Shown: positions 52,765 to 62,721, numbered from the stretch's first letter. The stretch is 64,000 nucleotides of DNA from Cytophagales bacterium (GCA_030446715.1 JAUJMU010000006.1:62001-126000), one strand, 5' to 3'. Notes: generated by a model from the letters alone, not told the origin. Numbers and translations are program-made.

Positions 52765-52956
52765 GGGTGCGTTTCAAAATTACACGGTCAAAAATTTACC
52801 CCAAATTATCTTCGGCTTGATAAGGTGAAACGGACGGATAATGCATGAATCTGATTCAACTCTACGGCTGATCTTGCCCAAAGCGGGTTCAGCCCTTATC
52901 GGGTGCAGAATAATATTCTTAGATTTTTACAAGGGGCGGGATTTTGAAACGCACTC
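52765..52956. mobile_element. 192-bp MITE-like element with 16-bp terminal inverted repeats
   Basis: GGGTGCGTTTCAAAAT (52765-52780) and ATTTTGAAACGCACTC (52941-52956) are inverted with one mismatch. The interior has no open frame of note. No clear target duplication was seen at the edges. Confidence 0.65.
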
Positions 52957-52984
52957 GAACCAATGAAGCAGGAAGCCGGGTCAG

Positions 52985-54020
52985 CTACAAACAAAACAAC
53001 CTGACGAAGTCTTTGTAATTGGAAGCTTCGGCTGTTTGCAGATTAAGCGACCCGATCTCCTGAAGATTATAATCCTTTACTTTTACCATCAGCTCGGGCA
53101 ATTGGCTCACCTGATCAAACAACAGGTATGACTGGTGTTTCAGCAAGGCCTGCATGAATGGGGTGTTAATCGTAATGACTGGTTTTGCAAAAGACAGTGC
53201 CAGATCAACCGAGCCGGAATGCTCAACGTTCCGAAACGGAAACACCATTACATCAGCAGCCCGGCAGAAATACTGAACCTTTCGCATGTCAATGAACTGA
53301 TTGGGAAAAAGGATGTTCGGGTGTTGTCTGGCTAAGGCATCAATCCTACGTCCGTATGCTTTCATGTCACTGGTTCCGGCAATCAACAGGTAATCTTCCG
53401 GACCGGCAATCTGTAGAAAAGCGGAAATCAGTTCTTCGATACCTTTATAAGGCTTAACCATTCCAAAGAAAAGATATACAAAAGCCGAGGCTGGCAGGTT
53501 CAGGTATTGCCGCCCTTCTTCCCTGGTTGCTTCACCGGGGTAGTAACGATGAAAAGGCACATCATGAATGACATAAACCTTGCCCGGATTGATCCGGTAG
53601 AGCCTTACAATTTTCCGCTTGGTGGTTTCTGAATATACTCTTATCCGGTCACAGCGGCGCAAAAACCACCAAGTCATCCATCTCTCCACTTTTACCCAAC
53701 GACCGGCATGATTCTGCATATTGTGCAGGGTATGAATGACCGGGAGCCTTTTTGAAATGTTTCAGGTAACTGATTTCCAGTACAAAGGTAAAGCACTTGA
53801 TCAGCGTTACCAGCAAGGTTTTTCCGAGAATGAAACTTTGAATCCAGTCAAAATATAATACATGAGGCCTTGCTTGCCGGACTGCCGCAGATGTAGCAAA
53901 AAAATGACGTGACCGGGCTCTGGCCACGTTAAATCCATTCTGTTTCAGAAGTTCAATTAACTGATACTGAAAAGGATTTGCTGATCCGGCATCGGGCAGA
54001 AAAAGAATTATTTTGGGCAA
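52985..54020 (-). CDS. Family 4-like glycosyltransferase, one frameshift
   Basis: The N-terminal frame (54020 down to about 53730) begins MPKIILFLPDAGSANPFQYQ and ends in HFKKAP. The remainder (from about 53735 to 52985) continues VIHTLHNMQNHAGRWVKVER. One surplus base near 53745 separates them. The protein then shows RIRVYSETTKRKIVRLY, LFFGMVKPYKGIEELISAFL, DYLLIAGTSDMKAYGRRID and VMVFPFRNVEHSGSVDLALS with the donor-binding acidic/Gly region, and AKPVITINTP. It is a GT-B enzyme of about 345 residues. It is the last gene of the right-hand minus-strand block before the MITE. Confidence 0.75.
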
Positions 54021-54026
54021 CTTTAA

Positions 54027-54961
54027 TTATTTTACTGATTTTGCGAAGTTTTTCCATCGGTTCATGAACTGACAACTACCAGTCAGATAGGTCAGCCCCT
54101 CAAGTTCAAATTTGGTTCTGATCTTGCCCACATAATGCTTACAGGTGGCATTGATTATAGCTTTCTTCAGATCTACATCATATGCAGAGGAAAGATGTTT
54201 TACTCCACCAGAAGAATCTGAAGCCAGCATTGCAAACAATGTCTGCTCAATGCGATGCATTATAAAAGGTTGGTCCATAGGGAGTCGGGATAACCACTGT
54301 TCTACTTTTTCATAATTTAATGCATATCTGTCAATAACAAACAAACCTGAATTCAACCGTTCGGATACAGAAACACCTGTGTATTCTTTTATCATCTCTC
54401 TTGGAAAAATATAGGCATCATCAGGATCACGGTTAAAAACTGCTGGTCCGTCCTCCTGATAACAGTGAAACATCAGCTCTTCGGTTGTTTGAAGAAAAGA
54501 ACATCGGTGTCTACAAATAGTATTCTGTTTCCCCTTGAATAATGACCAATGTCCAGCAGCTTCAGCATTAGTCGCTTTTTTTGTCTGTACGCTTGTATTT
54601 TCGGGTAAGCTTTGAACCGGACGAGGGCATCTTTTTCTGATTGATGAAAAGGAATGATTGAACACCCGGGAAATTGAAAAGTCAGTAGTTCTATGTCTTT
54701 CTCACCTAAACTTCCATCGTCATGAAACACCCAAGGGAAGGCTTTTTCACAAGCCAGATTCAAAGACTTAGCTGAGCAGATTCCCATCAATAGGTCGCGC
54801 TTACATATCAGAGTATGTAATGAAAACGGGATTGAGGTATCTACCTCGGGGGAAGGAGAAGTGAAAGCTACCTGTCTGGAGATCCTGACGCGTTTTATGT
54901 TCTGGTAAAAAGTCCGGTAAAGCTTTCTGAAAATTTTTTTTATAATCTGCAAATTAGACAA
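54027..54961 (-). CDS. Glycosyltransferase with a DxD motif (GT8-like), one apparent deletion
   Basis: The N-terminal frame from Met 54961 (MSNLQIIKKIFRKLYRTFYQ) runs to FVDTDVLFFKQP, where D-x-D is the nucleotide-sugar metal site of GT-A enzymes such as GT8. It then stops. One frame over, EELMFHCYQEDGPAVFNRD, LNSGLFVIDRYALNYE and HRIEQTLFAMLASD continue to the TAA near 54027. LNSG-x-F-x-I is a GT8-type acceptor-side motif. One G restored near 54482 (CAACCGGAAGAG) gives about 311 residues. It would add a sugar to the glycan on the cytoplasmic side. It begins 20 bases after the stop of the upstream membrane transferase. Confidence 0.75.
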
Positions 54962-54981
54962 GGTTGATTGACTTTTTTGTT

Positions 54982-56667
54982 TTAATGAAGCCTATCTTCA
55001 TAAATCGTAAAATCATATTTATACACCGCTACTTGTATTCCTTGATAATGCCACCTCAACTTACCCATACTATTCAAAATTTTAGAAATTACTTCGTGTT
55101 CAGTCTTTTCGTTCATTTCTGAAAGAGTTGTTTTTTTCTCATAAACAGAGTTAATTACATTACCAGTATTGATAAGAAGCCACACATTCTTTTCACCTAT
55201 GAACGGATCGAACTCCGATTTATAATCTGATAGGTATTCGGTTATATTGGAAGCAGAATTGCTAGGGGAGCCACCCGGAACAAGTTTTCCCTTTATTGGG
55301 TAAAGATTTTTATAATAGCGAAAGAAAGGCTCACTTCCCCAATGCAAATATACATATTCACCCTCCTGTGCTTTTTCCGATATCACTCTTATACCTTCTT
55401 TAAATTGGCTTGACTTATAAAACTTTTCCGGATTGTTGAGGATGTATAAAGTGTTGACCAGAGGAACAGCTAAAAAAATTACCAACAACAGCCATCCTTT
55501 TTTAGAAAAATTACCAATGGAATGCAGCATTATTTCCATTCCGATTCCGATAGCCAACAGCAGAGGAGGCATTAGAAAAACCAGCAGTCTCTCATTAAAT
55601 GGATATAGTCTTAGTCCGGATGCGATTAGAGTTACCAGAACCGGACCTATAATTAAAATGAATATTAAAGGTTGTTTTCTGGCTAGGAATACAAGGCCAA
55701 TAAATAAAGTGACAAATCCAGCATAAGAAAATTGCAAAATTGGTGACTTTACCAGAAGTAAGTTGAGACCTAAAGGGTAGCGGAACAAGTCATAAGTGGT
55801 CTTAAAAAACCAGACCGTATCATTTACATTGCGTGGAGGAAAGGGCATAAAAAACTTACGGACATTCCACCAAGAAATAAGCCATTCAGTTTGAACTCCA
55901 CTCCGGATGAACAAAAAGTAGTTTGTCAGAAAGCTTATACCCCATATAACGCAAACCAATAAAAACAGGAATATCAATGTTTTATCGCCTTGCCGGACTT
56001 TTTGATTGATCAAAAATAAAAATCCAATTCCAGTACCAGATATTATAAAAATTATAGGGTAAGACAACCACATCAGTACTGCTCCCGTACCAGCTAATAT
56101 CAAGGCATTCTTAATAATAGGACGGTTGATGAATATAGTTAAAACATAGTAGTAAACCACAGTAGCCATCAATTCAGTAGAATACTGCTTTGCTTCGACC
56201 GCATGATGGATAACGGGATAGGAAAATGCTAACAATGCCGTAGAAACGATCACCCCGACAGCTCCCATATAAAACCGAGATAACCGAGTTATAAGTACCA
56301 GGGAGACAATACCACATAAGAAAGGAAAAAGTCTCAAAGGTATTTCTTGAATTCCCAGTAAGTTTACAACGGTTTTCTGCACGACCAGAAAACCGAAGGG
56401 TGCTTTCTGATCATACTCCAACTGGTTCATCAAACCCGAAATATTTCTTTCTATTACACTTACGCAAAGAAATGCTTCATCCAACCACAATGAGCGGTTT
56501 TGCAGCAGCAACCAAACCCTTAGCATAACTCCCAAAAGAATGATGGCAATCAGAATAGAGCCGGACTGATTACCGGGTAAATAAACAGATGGCTGTGCAC
56601 TAGTAATCCATTTTTCATTTTTGTAGTCGGTCACATGCTTTTTGGGCTGAAAATAATCTTGAAACAT
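54982..56667 (-). CDS. Integral membrane GT-C glycosyltransferase (GT39/ArnT-like)
   Basis: The 561-residue protein has about eleven helices. After helix 1 the first periplasmic loop reads NRSLWLDEAFLCVSVIERN and QLEYDQKAPFGFLVVQ. Asp-Glu in LDEA is the metal/catalytic site of GT39, ArnT and related lipid-phosphate-sugar transferases. The C-terminal 130 residues (EGIRVISEKAQEGEYVYLHW, FFRYYKNLYPIKGKLVPGG) form a soluble periplasmic domain. The gene is AT-rich and its frame is intact. It would transfer a sugar from a polyprenyl carrier to the glycan outside the inner membrane. Confidence 0.85.
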   Translation of the reverse strand: MFQDYFQPKKHVTDYKNEKWITSAQPSVYLPGNQSGSILIAIILLGVMLRVWLLLQNRSLWLDEAFLCVSVIERNISGLMNQLEYDQKAPFGFLVVQKTVVNLLGIQEIPLRLFPFLCGIVSLVLITRLSRFYMGAVGVIVSTALLAFSYPVIHHAVEAKQYSTELMATVVYYYVLTIFINRPIIKNALILAGTGAVLMWLSYPIIFIISGTGIGFLFLINQKVRQGDKTLIFLFLLVCVIWGISFLTNYFLFIRSGVQTEWLISWWNVRKFFMPFPPRNVNDTVWFFKTTYDLFRYPLGLNLLLVKSPILQFSYAGFVTLFIGLVFLARKQPLIFILIIGPVLVTLIASGLRLYPFNERLLVFLMPPLLLAIGIGMEIMLHSIGNFSKKGWLLLVIFLAVPLVNTLYILNNPEKFYKSSQFKEGIRVISEKAQEGEYVYLHWGSEPFFRYYKNLYPIKGKLVPGGSPSNSASNITEYLSDYKSEFDPFIGEKNVWLLINTGNVINSVYEKKTTLSEMNEKTEHEVISKILNSMGKLRWHYQGIQVAVYKYDFTIYEDRLH

Positions 56668-56784
56668 AAAAAATCAACAAAAGAAAGAATAAAAAGTCCA
56701 CAAAATGTTGCTAAATTTTCGCAGAAGAATACTATAGATTGGAAAACCGCTGCCAATTATAAACCTACTCAATTGTTCATCCTG

Positions 56785-57579
56785 TTACTTTCGCTTCTGC
56801 CCGATAACAAACAAATTGTTGGCAAAGTATTGCGGGAAAGTTCTTTTAAGAAAACTATATGCCCAATTTTTTAGTCTTTGCCGGACCGAAAAAATCGCTG
56901 TGGGTTTCCCCAACAGGCTATGGTATTGCATAAGGCTTTCTAAACTAGGCTGCGTATCTTCAACTTTATAGGATAGTGACTTAAACCCAAAATACCTTAA
57001 TGTGTAATTTAATTCCTCCATCGTAAATTCCCGCTGGTGATTCGAATAGTTATTATCTGAACGAACAAATGTTTCAATGGGCTGTGGATGCCCCGTCTGG
57101 CGAAAAACGAACTGAAGCCACATTTCAATCCGCATCACGTTTGGTGTAGATACGATCAGATAACCATCAGAGGCTGTTCTTGCTGCCACATCTGTCATGG
57201 TTTGCTTAATCACCGAAAGGTGCTCAATTACGTCAATCAGAAAAACGTACCCAAATTGCTCCCCCGCAGGAATCCTTGTCGTATATAACCTCTCCATCTG
57301 AAGGCAACTGGCAATCTCCAGCTCTGCTTCTGAAGCAAACGGTTCGTAACTGCATACCTGGTAACCCAATAAAAGAAGTAACTTGGATACGAAGGGAAAT
57401 CCGCTGCCATAGTCCAGAATTGTTCTGGAGGGGTCAATTGAAATATTTTTTGTTGCATATCTGACTACGGCTGAGTACCGGTTCCAGTTTTTTTCAAACA
57501 TAGCCGCAGCTATTGGCTTGTGCCTGATCGCATCGGCAATGATTTTCTTCTCCCGGTCAAATGCCTCCACAATAGTCAT
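56785..57579 (-). CDS. Class I SAM-dependent methyltransferase
   Basis: The 264-residue protein has motif I in ILDYGSGFPFVSKLLLLLGY (residues ~54-73), VCSYEPFASEAELE with the acidic residue contacting the ribose, motif IV FLIDVIEHLSVIKQTM, and GYLIVSTPNVMRIEMWLQFV, the pattern of Methyltransf_11/23 enzymes. It probably acts on a sugar or a lipid-linked intermediate. Its start overlaps the end of the gene upstream by 23 bases, so they are cotranscribed. Confidence 0.88.
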   Translation of the reverse strand: MTIVEAFDREKKIIADAIRHKPIAAAMFEKNWNRYSAVVRYATKNISIDPSRTILDYGSGFPFVSKLLLLLGYQVCSYEPFASEAELEIASCLQMERLYTTRIPAGEQFGYVFLIDVIEHLSVIKQTMTDVAARTASDGYLIVSTPNVMRIEMWLQFVFRQTGHPQPIETFVRSDNNYSNHQREFTMEELNYTLRYFGFKSLSYKVEDTQPSLESLMQYHSLLGKPTAIFSVRQRLKNWAYSFLKRTFPQYFANNLFVIGQKRK

Positions 57580-58867
57580 TGTTAATAATGTCCGACAAAT
57601 CGTTACAAATTTCTTGAAAATCCTTTAACCTGGTTCTACCCGCCACCTGCCTGTTGTATGTCAGAAATGGTTCAGGAGCTTTCCATAAGCTGGTAAGCTT
57701 TTCCATAAAATCCGATTTATCGGAAAGCACATTCGGATATCCTTCCGGCATAAGGTATTTGTCATTCTGGTACTGGTGTATAAAACCCTGAAGGCTCAGG
57801 GGGCCTTTGTCGGGCGTTTCAAAATTAACCATCAGCACGGGGGTATCAAAGTAGGTAGCTTCGAACCCCATCGTTGTTCCAATATGCACAAATGCCCTTG
57901 CAAATTTAATTTTTGCAAATTTGTTGAAGATTTGCTCCCTGCTGAGTGCGGATGCGGTATCCTTTTCCCGGTAGTCTTCATCATAATAAATATTTTTCTT
58001 TTCACGCAAATCCGCATACAAATCCCATGAACTTAAGAAGGGATAGGGCCTCACCACAAGTTTCAGTTGCGGAAAATGATCAGCCATAACATCGGCCAAC
58101 TGCATAATAATCTTTACCTCCTGCCGCACCAGTTGGGGGGTGCCGGTAGCACAACCAAAATACACGTATTCAAATGCGTAAGGATTCTGGTGTTCATCTT
58201 CAACTTGTCTGAATTCTTTAATATAGGCTAATTGCGATGATCCGATTACCCTCACGCTAAAGGCATCTATTCCCTGCAGGTCTGTCATATCTTCTTTAAG
58301 GCCCTCGTTCCAGACCAGGTATTGATGTACCCGCCTGGAGAAGCGAACCATTTTACACGGATGGTCCCAACTGTAGACGTACACGAATAACTTTTTCCGG
58401 GCATCCACCAGGTGTCGGAAAAAAAAATCATCATAAATTTCAGTAAAGCACAGAACGGACTCAACGTCATCTACCAAGGTCATCGGTGAATAGCTTAGCC
58501 AGTCAATGTACTGATCGTAACTTATCCACCGGGGTGTAAAACGACTAAGGAACAGGAGCAACTTTTTTTCGAGCCTTAAGAGCAGATAGGTTCTGGTATT
58601 TGCAATTTTAAACTGCTCCACAATGAAATAATTCTGCCGGCTGCGGGGAATTTTTCCGAACAGGTAAAAAAGCCGGCTCAGCAATTCATTTTTCAGGGTA
58701 CGTCGGCGGGCCATAATCTGCCTTACTTCTACCCCATCCGGCGCCGTATGCAGGTCTTCTTTCCGGAGAAAAAGCACCACCTGATGCACAGCAGCCAGCC
58801 GCTGAATAATTTCTCTGATGTCGTTGCGGGTAGTCAGGTACTGGGCTACGATTCCAATTTTAGGCAT
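57557..58867 (-). CDS. Unassigned protein with a GT-B-like layout
   Basis: I do not recognise a named family for this 436-residue protein. It begins MPKIGIVAQYLTTRNDIREI, a strand-Gly-helix start like GT-B enzymes. The C-terminal half has YVYFGCATGTPQLVRQEVKI, LKLVVRPYPFLSSWDLYADL, FARAFVHIGTTMGFEATYFD and TPVLMVNFETPDKG, resembling the donor domain of CDP-glycerol/capsule transferases (H-x-G-T-T-x-x-x-E-A). A glycosyltransferase role is therefore likely. It is flanked by two methyltransferase genes with a 4-base gap and a 23-base overlap. A decayed relative with the same start (VGFVVHFFDFRNDVRRVIEE) lies at 59982-60266. Confidence 0.65.
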   Translation of the reverse strand: MPKIGIVAQYLTTRNDIREIIQRLAAVHQVVLFLRKEDLHTAPDGVEVRQIMARRRTLKNELLSRLFYLFGKIPRSRQNYFIVEQFKIANTRTYLLLRLEKKLLLFLSRFTPRWISYDQYIDWLSYSPMTLVDDVESVLCFTEIYDDFFFRHLVDARKKLFVYVYSWDHPCKMVRFSRRVHQYLVWNEGLKEDMTDLQGIDAFSVRVIGSSQLAYIKEFRQVEDEHQNPYAFEYVYFGCATGTPQLVRQEVKIIMQLADVMADHFPQLKLVVRPYPFLSSWDLYADLREKKNIYYDEDYREKDTASALSREQIFNKFAKIKFARAFVHIGTTMGFEATYFDTPVLMVNFETPDKGPLSLQGFIHQYQNDKYLMPEGYPNVLSDKSDFMEKLTSLWKAPEPFLTYNRQVAGRTRLKDFQEICNDLSDIINNDYCGGI

Positions 58868-58871
58868 ACAT

Positions 58872-59669
58872 TCAAAGCTTGGTGGCAGTGCTCAAAGCAA
58901 ATCCACCTTCATCAAAAGTGACCTGATTAACGTGAACCGCCCGGGTTTCCAAAAAATGAATAAGTTTCTCAAATTCCTGGTAATAGGCGGCTCCTCCCCA
59001 GTTATTATGCCTGACCAGACGAACAATGGGAATGTTGAAGAAGTTTTTTTTCAGATAAATCAGCAGGCTTTTTTCTTCAAAATTGATTCTTCTCAAGAAC
59101 TGGTACCTATGGTTGAAATAAGGGGCGACCACCGGCACCTGAACTTTTAACATGCCACCTTTCCGGGTAACCCTGATCATCTCGCTAAAGGCAAAATGAA
59201 GATCAGATGTTCTCAGAATGTGCTGAAGTACGGCGAATGAATACACAAAGTCGATGCTGTTATCAGGCACATCTATGGCATTCTGGGTGTAAACTGGTGT
59301 AAACCGTGCATTTTCATGACCGGGCATGTATTTTTTTGCCAAAGCCAGTTGGGTGGTACTTATATCCACGCCAATGCAGGCAGCACCTGAAGAGGCTGGC
59401 ACGTGCAGTACCCGGCCCATACCACAACCGTACTCCAGCACTTTAACCGAGACAGGATCAGAATATTGCGAGAAAACGTCAGCGAAGTACCTGTTCCAGA
59501 TTTTTTTTCCTTTGTGATAAAATAAATTTAATTGTTCAGGAGTAGGTTCTGCTTCCGCCGTCTGAAAAATCTCTTCCGACATTACGGCGTACAGCGGGTT
59601 GATTTTCGCTTTTTCTTCCCATGATATTTCCTCCTCAAAACGCTTTAAGGAACTGTTTCTCTTAGTCAT
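58872..59669 (-). CDS. Class I SAM-dependent methyltransferase
   Basis: The 265-residue protein has motif I VLEYGCGMGRVLHVPASSGA, the ribose-binding acid in CIGVDISTTQLALAKKY, motif II/III FTPVYTQNAIDVPDNSIDFV, and YSFAVLQHILRTSDLHFAFS, as in Methyltransf_11/25 enzymes. A linker of ~75 residues precedes motif I. The C-terminal part (YYQEFEKLIHFLETRAV) is unassigned. It stands at the head of the minus-strand run 59669 to 54027, four bases from the next gene. The substrate is probably a sugar in the locus glycan. Confidence 0.87.
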   Translation of the reverse strand: MTKRNSSLKRFEEEISWEEKAKINPLYAVMSEEIFQTAEAEPTPEQLNLFYHKGKKIWNRYFADVFSQYSDPVSVKVLEYGCGMGRVLHVPASSGAACIGVDISTTQLALAKKYMPGHENARFTPVYTQNAIDVPDNSIDFVYSFAVLQHILRTSDLHFAFSEMIRVTRKGGMLKVQVPVVAPYFNHRYQFLRRINFEEKSLLIYLKKNFFNIPIVRLVRHNNWGGAAYYQEFEKLIHFLETRAVHVNQVTFDEGGFALSTATKL

Positions 59670-59981
59670 GATAATACTACACCTAGGCCTTAAATGATTG
59701 GCTCAAAACAACCTCAGTTTTTTATTTCAGCAAGCTGCCCTTCCATGGTAAACTTAACCTAAAAGCGCCTGCGGCCCTTTTCAGCAATGCTGAAGTGATC
59801 TGTTTCTCTGCTGATCACCCGGTCAATTTCCCAAGGGGTCCTCTGGTGCCCCTGCAAGAATACTATTTTTCTGGTTTTCCAGCCCGATAGTACCGCTACT
59901 GTCCTGCCAGGTGCTTATCAATACCAACCGTCAGTTAAGCCGCACTGAAATGATGAGGTGGGGGTGCCGGTGTTGAATTCA
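59670..59981. other. Intergenic stretch
   Basis: About 310 bases that should hold the promoter of the methyltransferase at 59669. No coding frame is recognised, though it may include the lost end of the neighbouring pseudogene. Confidence 0.35.
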
Positions 59982-60266
59982 TCAGGGATAACCAAAAATA
60001 TCATAGGGCAGCAATAAGGCTGACAGATCAGGTACGAAACCCGGACATCTGGTGTTTGGCTGCTGCAACAGTGCATTCATACTTTCCGGCAGTGAAGAAT
60101 CTAAATTTTCGATCAGGATACATGAAAGGTCCGGAAAACCAGAATGCAGGACCGCTCAGCAAATGGACAGGAATCGTTCCGGATCAATCTGGCTGGAAAC
60201 TTCCTCAATCACCCGCCGGACATCATTCCGGAAATCAAAAAAGTGAACAACAAATCCTACTTTCAT
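59982..60266 (-). pseudogene. N-terminal remnant of a protein related to the GT-B-like gene at 57.6 kb
   Basis: ATG 60266 opens MKVGFVVHFFDFRNDVRRVI, similar to the start of the 436-residue neighbour (KIGIVAQYLTTRNDIREII). After 36 codons an in-frame TGA (60158-60156) occurs, and the same frame then continues with protein-like sequence (DLSCILIENLDSSLPESMNA, LLQQPN) to 59982. The ATG overlaps the TGA of the upstream glycosyltransferase (ATGA), the coupling used elsewhere in this operon. The rest of the gene is missing. Confidence 0.5.
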
Positions 60267-61501
60267 TGTCCAAAAATAGCGGATAAAAAAGATTTCATCC
60301 GGGGCAGCTGTCCTTCAACGGTAAAGGCTTGGTCAAAAAGCAGCCTGCCGCGGTCAGCGATAGGCTTGTAATCCGTTTTCCCGGCCAGCACCTCCGTGAT
60401 CAGACTGGTCATTTCTTCCAGGGAACCGGCCAGCAGGCAATTTTCCATGTGCCGGAGTCCATCAATCCCCCGGCAGGCGTTCCTGTGGGCAACTAAAAGT
60501 TGATTGTAATTGAGGGCCAGCGACAGACGCGTGCGGGTTCCGGTATCAAACTCGTAGGGAATCACGTGGATATCGTAGGGTTTGAGTACAGCCTCCAGGT
60601 CTGCCACAAACCCGAGGCTGCTGACGCCCTCCTGCTGCAACAGGGGCTTAAGTTGGCTCAAGCTGTCTGCCTCCATTGAGCCGATCACTACCAGCTGCGC
60701 TTCGGGCCAGCTTTTCTTCAACGGGGTCCAGCATACGGTAAGAAAACGCATCAATCCGACCCGGTTAGCAGTCGCTTTCAGGGTTCCGAGGTGAATCACT
60801 GCCGGAGTTAGATTTTCCGGATGGGATAATTTCTCAACCGGAGCGTAAGCAGTAGGCAGGTAGGCAGCAATTACTCCCGGATTTATTTTGCCCGCTTCTT
60901 CCAGTTCACTCCGGGAGCCACTCACGATGTACTGGTTCTGGCGAATCAAGTCGGTTTCAGCATACCTGAACAACCGGGTCATCAGTTTTTTTCCGGCTCC
61001 CATATCCTGTTGACGCAGCTTTCTGATTTTCCAGATGAAATCCGTCTGGCTGTACACAACCGGGATTCCGGTTTTTGTTTTTTGGACAAGAAAGTTTTCA
61101 AACAACTGCTCCGTCCAGATCAGATCAGGCTTTTCATCCCCGATCATTTTTCCAAGCAAAAAAATATTCTGCCTGCTGGCCAGCGGGAAAAAAAAGGAGA
61201 GCCGGTGAAAGGAAGAAGAGATCAGATTCTTTCTTCTCCGGAAGGCAGACGCCGGATGCTTTGTCAGGTCCAGGCTGATTCTTTTGAACCGGCGGCCGGG
61301 GTAATATTTCTCCAGTTCATCCGCACCGGCCGGGTCTTTGCCAGCCGCAGGGCTGGCCGCCCGGCTGATCAGGCTCAGGAGTGTAAAATCCGCACCGGGC
61401 AGGCTCTCAAGGAGCAGTTGCAGATGAGAGAATTTATAAGAAGCCGCTCCATTGCAGTTACCCGACATGGGAGCATCGTCGCTGACAAACAAGACCTTCA
61501 T
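60263..61501 (-). CDS. GT-B type glycosyltransferase (family 4-like)
   Basis: The 412-residue protein begins MKVLFVSDDAPMSGNCNGAA, an acceptor-domain start. The middle holds PDLIWTEQLFENFLVQKTKT, and the donor domain has AVIHLGTLKATANRVGLMRF, AQLVVIGSMEADSLSQLKPL and YDIHVIPYEFDTGTRTRLSL, with LAGSLEEMTSLITEVLAGKT near the end. It is read from an ATG that overlaps the stop of the preceding glycosyltransferase gene (ATGA at 61498-61501), and its own stop overlaps the start of the decayed gene. Sugar specificity is unknown; the frame is intact. Confidence 0.82.
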   Translation of the reverse strand: MKVLFVSDDAPMSGNCNGAASYKFSHLQLLLESLPGADFTLLSLISRAASPAAGKDPAGADELEKYYPGRRFKRISLDLTKHPASAFRRRKNLISSSFHRLSFFFPLASRQNIFLLGKMIGDEKPDLIWTEQLFENFLVQKTKTGIPVVYSQTDFIWKIRKLRQQDMGAGKKLMTRLFRYAETDLIRQNQYIVSGSRSELEEAGKINPGVIAAYLPTAYAPVEKLSHPENLTPAVIHLGTLKATANRVGLMRFLTVCWTPLKKSWPEAQLVVIGSMEADSLSQLKPLLQQEGVSSLGFVADLEAVLKPYDIHVIPYEFDTGTRTRLSLALNYNQLLVAHRNACRGIDGLRHMENCLLAGSLEEMTSLITEVLAGKTDYKPIADRGRLLFDQAFTVEGQLPRMKSFLSAIFGQ

Positions 61502-62721
61502 TCCGAGAGGCTATTTAATTCCTGATTCAATTCCTCGTAGGCTCCTTTGTTGTACTGCTCCGCAAAAGCATAGGCACTGGCACTGACTGAGCGGTAAAGG
61601 TTCTGATCGGAGAAAAGCAGGCAGATGCATCGGGCAAATTCAGCCGGGGTATCTGCTGCCAGAAACGCTTTGCCGATACCGGCTTCCAGACCTTCGGCAC
61701 CTACTGTGGTGGTCACCAAAGGCATTGCATACCCAAGCGCCTCTATGTTTTTGATTTTCAGACCTCGCCCGGCCTGAATCGGATTGATGGCAACATCGGC
61801 TTGTTCATACAAGCTGGCTATATCTTCCACCTGACCTAGTTTTGTACAGTTGGCATATTTACCGATTTTCTCACAAACTCTTCCTGCAATGATCAGCCGG
61901 GTATCCGGAAATTCATCCGACACCAATGGGAACACCTCATTGACAAAATACTCCATTGCCATTACGTTGCTTTCGTAAGCAGAACCAATAAAAACCAACC
62001 TGCGTCGGATATTCTGGTACAGACTTTTTGGTCTGAGCGTAACCGGATGCCCCAGCAATATTACTTTCCGCCTTGTGAGCGTCTGGAAATAGCTTTTTTC
62101 GCGGGACTGAATGGCCATCACAATATCGGCCCGGTTCAGTGCCTTCGCTTCCTGCCGGGGTGAAGTGTGGAAAACGTTCTGCAGAAACCTCCTGTCACGG
62201 ATAGACTGAGCGTCAATGGTATCAATAATTTTCAGCGTGCGGTGATCAAAGCTTTCCAGTATTCTGGAGTAGAAAATGTAAGCACAGATTACAATACCGA
62301 ACGACTTATCCTGAAGAATCTGCTCCACTTGCTTTTGGACAAAAGGCGTATATTTTTCATCCACCCCCATATGACCACCGTACACCAGCTGTCTCCTGAC
62401 CTGATTCACCCTCAGGACCTTTTTTAACAGATTTTTTCCCCGCCGCCAGAGGGAATAATGCTGTGGGTTTGAAAGGACAAAAAAGAGCTTTTGCCCCCAG
62501 TATTCCTGCATGGAGGGCAGGTCGCGTTCAGTACCACTGATATAGAGAAAGTACACATCAAGACCTCTGCTCTGTAACCATAGAATTAAAGCATAAAGTC
62601 GGGCTCTGTCACCGGCATTTTGCGGATGAGTGGGAGACGGGGAAACAATCAGTACTTTTTTTACACACCGGTAATAAAATGCGCAGGTTAAAAAGCCGGA
62701 TAAAATTTTGTGGTTTTGCAC
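61498..62721 (-). CDS. GT-B type glycosyltransferase (family 4-like)
   Basis: The 407-residue protein may start at 62721 or at a later Val/Leu near KKVLIVSPSPTHPQNAGDRA, where the family homology begins. The donor half shows RLVFIGSAYESNVMAMEYFV, EFPDTRLIIAGRVCEKIGKY, DIASLYEQADVAINPIQAGR and GLKIKNIEALGYAMPLVTTT, a pattern of GT4 enzymes with a glycan-binding Gly-x-K-x-K segment. TTVGAEGLEAGIGKAFLAAD follows. The stop overlaps the next gene by four bases, so both are translated together. It lies five bases after the methyltransferase gene upstream. Confidence 0.85.
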   Translation of the reverse strand: MQNHKILSGFLTCAFYYRCVKKVLIVSPSPTHPQNAGDRARLYALILWLQSRGLDVYFLYISGTERDLPSMQEYWGQKLFFVLSNPQHYSLWRRGKNLLKKVLRVNQVRRQLVYGGHMGVDEKYTPFVQKQVEQILQDKSFGIVICAYIFYSRILESFDHRTLKIIDTIDAQSIRDRRFLQNVFHTSPRQEAKALNRADIVMAIQSREKSYFQTLTRRKVILLGHPVTLRPKSLYQNIRRRLVFIGSAYESNVMAMEYFVNEVFPLVSDEFPDTRLIIAGRVCEKIGKYANCTKLGQVEDIASLYEQADVAINPIQAGRGLKIKNIEALGYAMPLVTTTVGAEGLEAGIGKAFLAADTPAEFARCICLLFSDQNLYRSVSASAYAFAEQYNKGAYEELNQELNSLSE

